Assembly: GCA_015661135.1 (NCBI GenBank)
Contig: JACVXW010000016.1
Location: forward strand, 1 to 12,333
Direction of reading: 5' to 3'
DNA length: 12,333 nt
Source: Chloroflexota bacterium
GTDB taxonomy: Bacteria; Chloroflexota; Limnocylindria; Limnocylindrales; CSP1-4
Position numbers and translations under genes: made by a program. The number at the start of each line of letters is the position of its first letter. The stretch's first letter is position 1. Positions 11,839 through 12,333 of this stretch are shown one piece after another. Under the pieces are notes generated by a model. The model searched no databases. It was not told the DNA's origin and worked only from the letters and a program-made list of their open reading frames with translations.

Positions 11839-12333
11839 ATGCGCGAACGAACGGACGGACGTGGCTTCGCGACGCGCGCGATCCACGCCGGCGAGCGGCC
11901 CGATCCCGTCACCCGCGCCCACAAGCCGCCGATCTACGCGACTTCGACGTTCGCCTTCGACACCGCGGCCGAGAAGGAGGATGCCGTGGACCGGGCCCTC
12001 GCCTGGGAGCCCGGGGTCTACTTCTACTCGCGCACGAGCAACCCCACCAACCGGGCGCTCGAGGAGAAGGTCGCGGCGCTCGAGGGCGCGGAGGACACGG
12101 TCGTCTCCGCGTCCGGGATGGCCGCCGTGTCGGCGACGCTCCTCACCCATCTCGGGTCCGGTGACAACGTCGTCGTCGGCGACGAGTTGTTCGTCATCAC
12201 CCAGGTGCTTCTCGGCGACGACTTCCCGCGGCGCGGCATCGACGTGACCCAGGTGGACATGACTGACCTGGCCGCGGTCGAGGCGGCGATCACGCCGGTC
12301 ACGAAGGTCCTCTTCTTCGAAACGTCCACAAAC
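11839..12333 (+). CDS. Cys/Met-metabolism PLP-dependent enzyme, N-terminal part (partial)
   Basis: The frame is open from ATG 11839 to the window edge (165 codons). It begins with GFATRAIHAGERPDPVT and contains PPIYATSTFAF, YFYSRTSNPTNRALEEKVAALEG and SASGMAAVSA. These are the hallmarks of the cystathionine gamma-synthase/gamma-lyase/O-acetylhomoserine sulfhydrylase family, with Tyr63 and Arg65 binding the PLP phosphate of the partner subunit. Such enzymes act on cysteine, homocysteine or activated homoserine in sulphur amino-acid metabolism. The PLP lysine lies beyond the window, so the activity cannot be assigned. One oddity: where the family has a Tyr-Gly-Gly motif whose tyrosine stacks on PLP, this protein reads DELFVIT (Phe118 in place of Tyr). 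GGAGG 5 nt upstream supports the start. Confidence 0.92.
   Translation, partial: MRERTDGRGFATRAIHAGERPDPVTRAHKPPIYATSTFAFDTAAEKEDAVDRALAWEPGVYFYSRTSNPTNRALEEKVAALEGAEDTVVSASGMAAVSATLLTHLGSGDNVVVGDELFVITQVLLGDDFPRRGIDVTQVDMTDLAAVEAAITPVTKVLFFETSTN

Overview
The window is uniformly GC-rich (about 70% by eye), with strong G/C preference at third codon positions, compact gene packing and no rRNA, tRNA, CRISPR array, transposase or phage gene that I can see. The gene order (ligA end, gatC, gatA, then gatB nearby) and a large adenylate cyclase-STAND ATPase regulator suggest a high-GC soil or freshwater bacterium. A member of the Chloroflexota (for example a Limnocylindria-type lineage) or of the Actinomycetota fits best. 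This assignment is inference and was not tested against a database.

Layout. Bases 1-157 are the end of ligA (BRCT domain), followed by a very cysteine-rich small ORF (197-460). On the minus strand a GNAT acetyltransferase (1998 to 1123) is followed by a zinc-ribbon protein of unknown function (1071 to 502). Only 40 bp separate the GNAT gene from the divergent plus-strand block: gatC, gatA, a class I PLP aminotransferase, a 962-residue class III adenylate cyclase fused to a STAND/NB-ARC-like ATPase, gatB, and a two-helix membrane protein. Several junctions overlap by 1-4 bases (GTGA, ATGA, TGATG), so most of this block is probably one translationally coupled operon. It meets head-on a minus-strand pair, an uncharacterised 249-residue protein (11676 to 10927) and a PfkB-family sugar kinase (10874 to 9972). 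A 162-bp divergent spacer with a perfect 8-bp hairpin then leads to the 5' part of a Cys/Met-metabolism PLP enzyme that runs off the window (11839 onward).

How the genes work together. GatC, GatA and GatB form the amidotransferase that converts Glu-tRNA(Gln) and/or Asp-tRNA(Asn) to Gln-tRNA and Asn-tRNA. Between gatA and gatB lie an aminotransferase and a predicted cAMP-producing signalling ATPase. This could couple nitrogen/amino-acid status to expression of the amidation machinery, but that is inference from position only. The rest looks like ordinary housekeeping and accessory metabolism. I see no convincing new defence or mobile system. The most unusual items are the Cys-rich ORF, the gat operon insertion with its regulator lacking a DNA-binding domain, the back-to-back promoter candidates between the GNAT gene and gatC, and the repeated start region of the PfkB gene.
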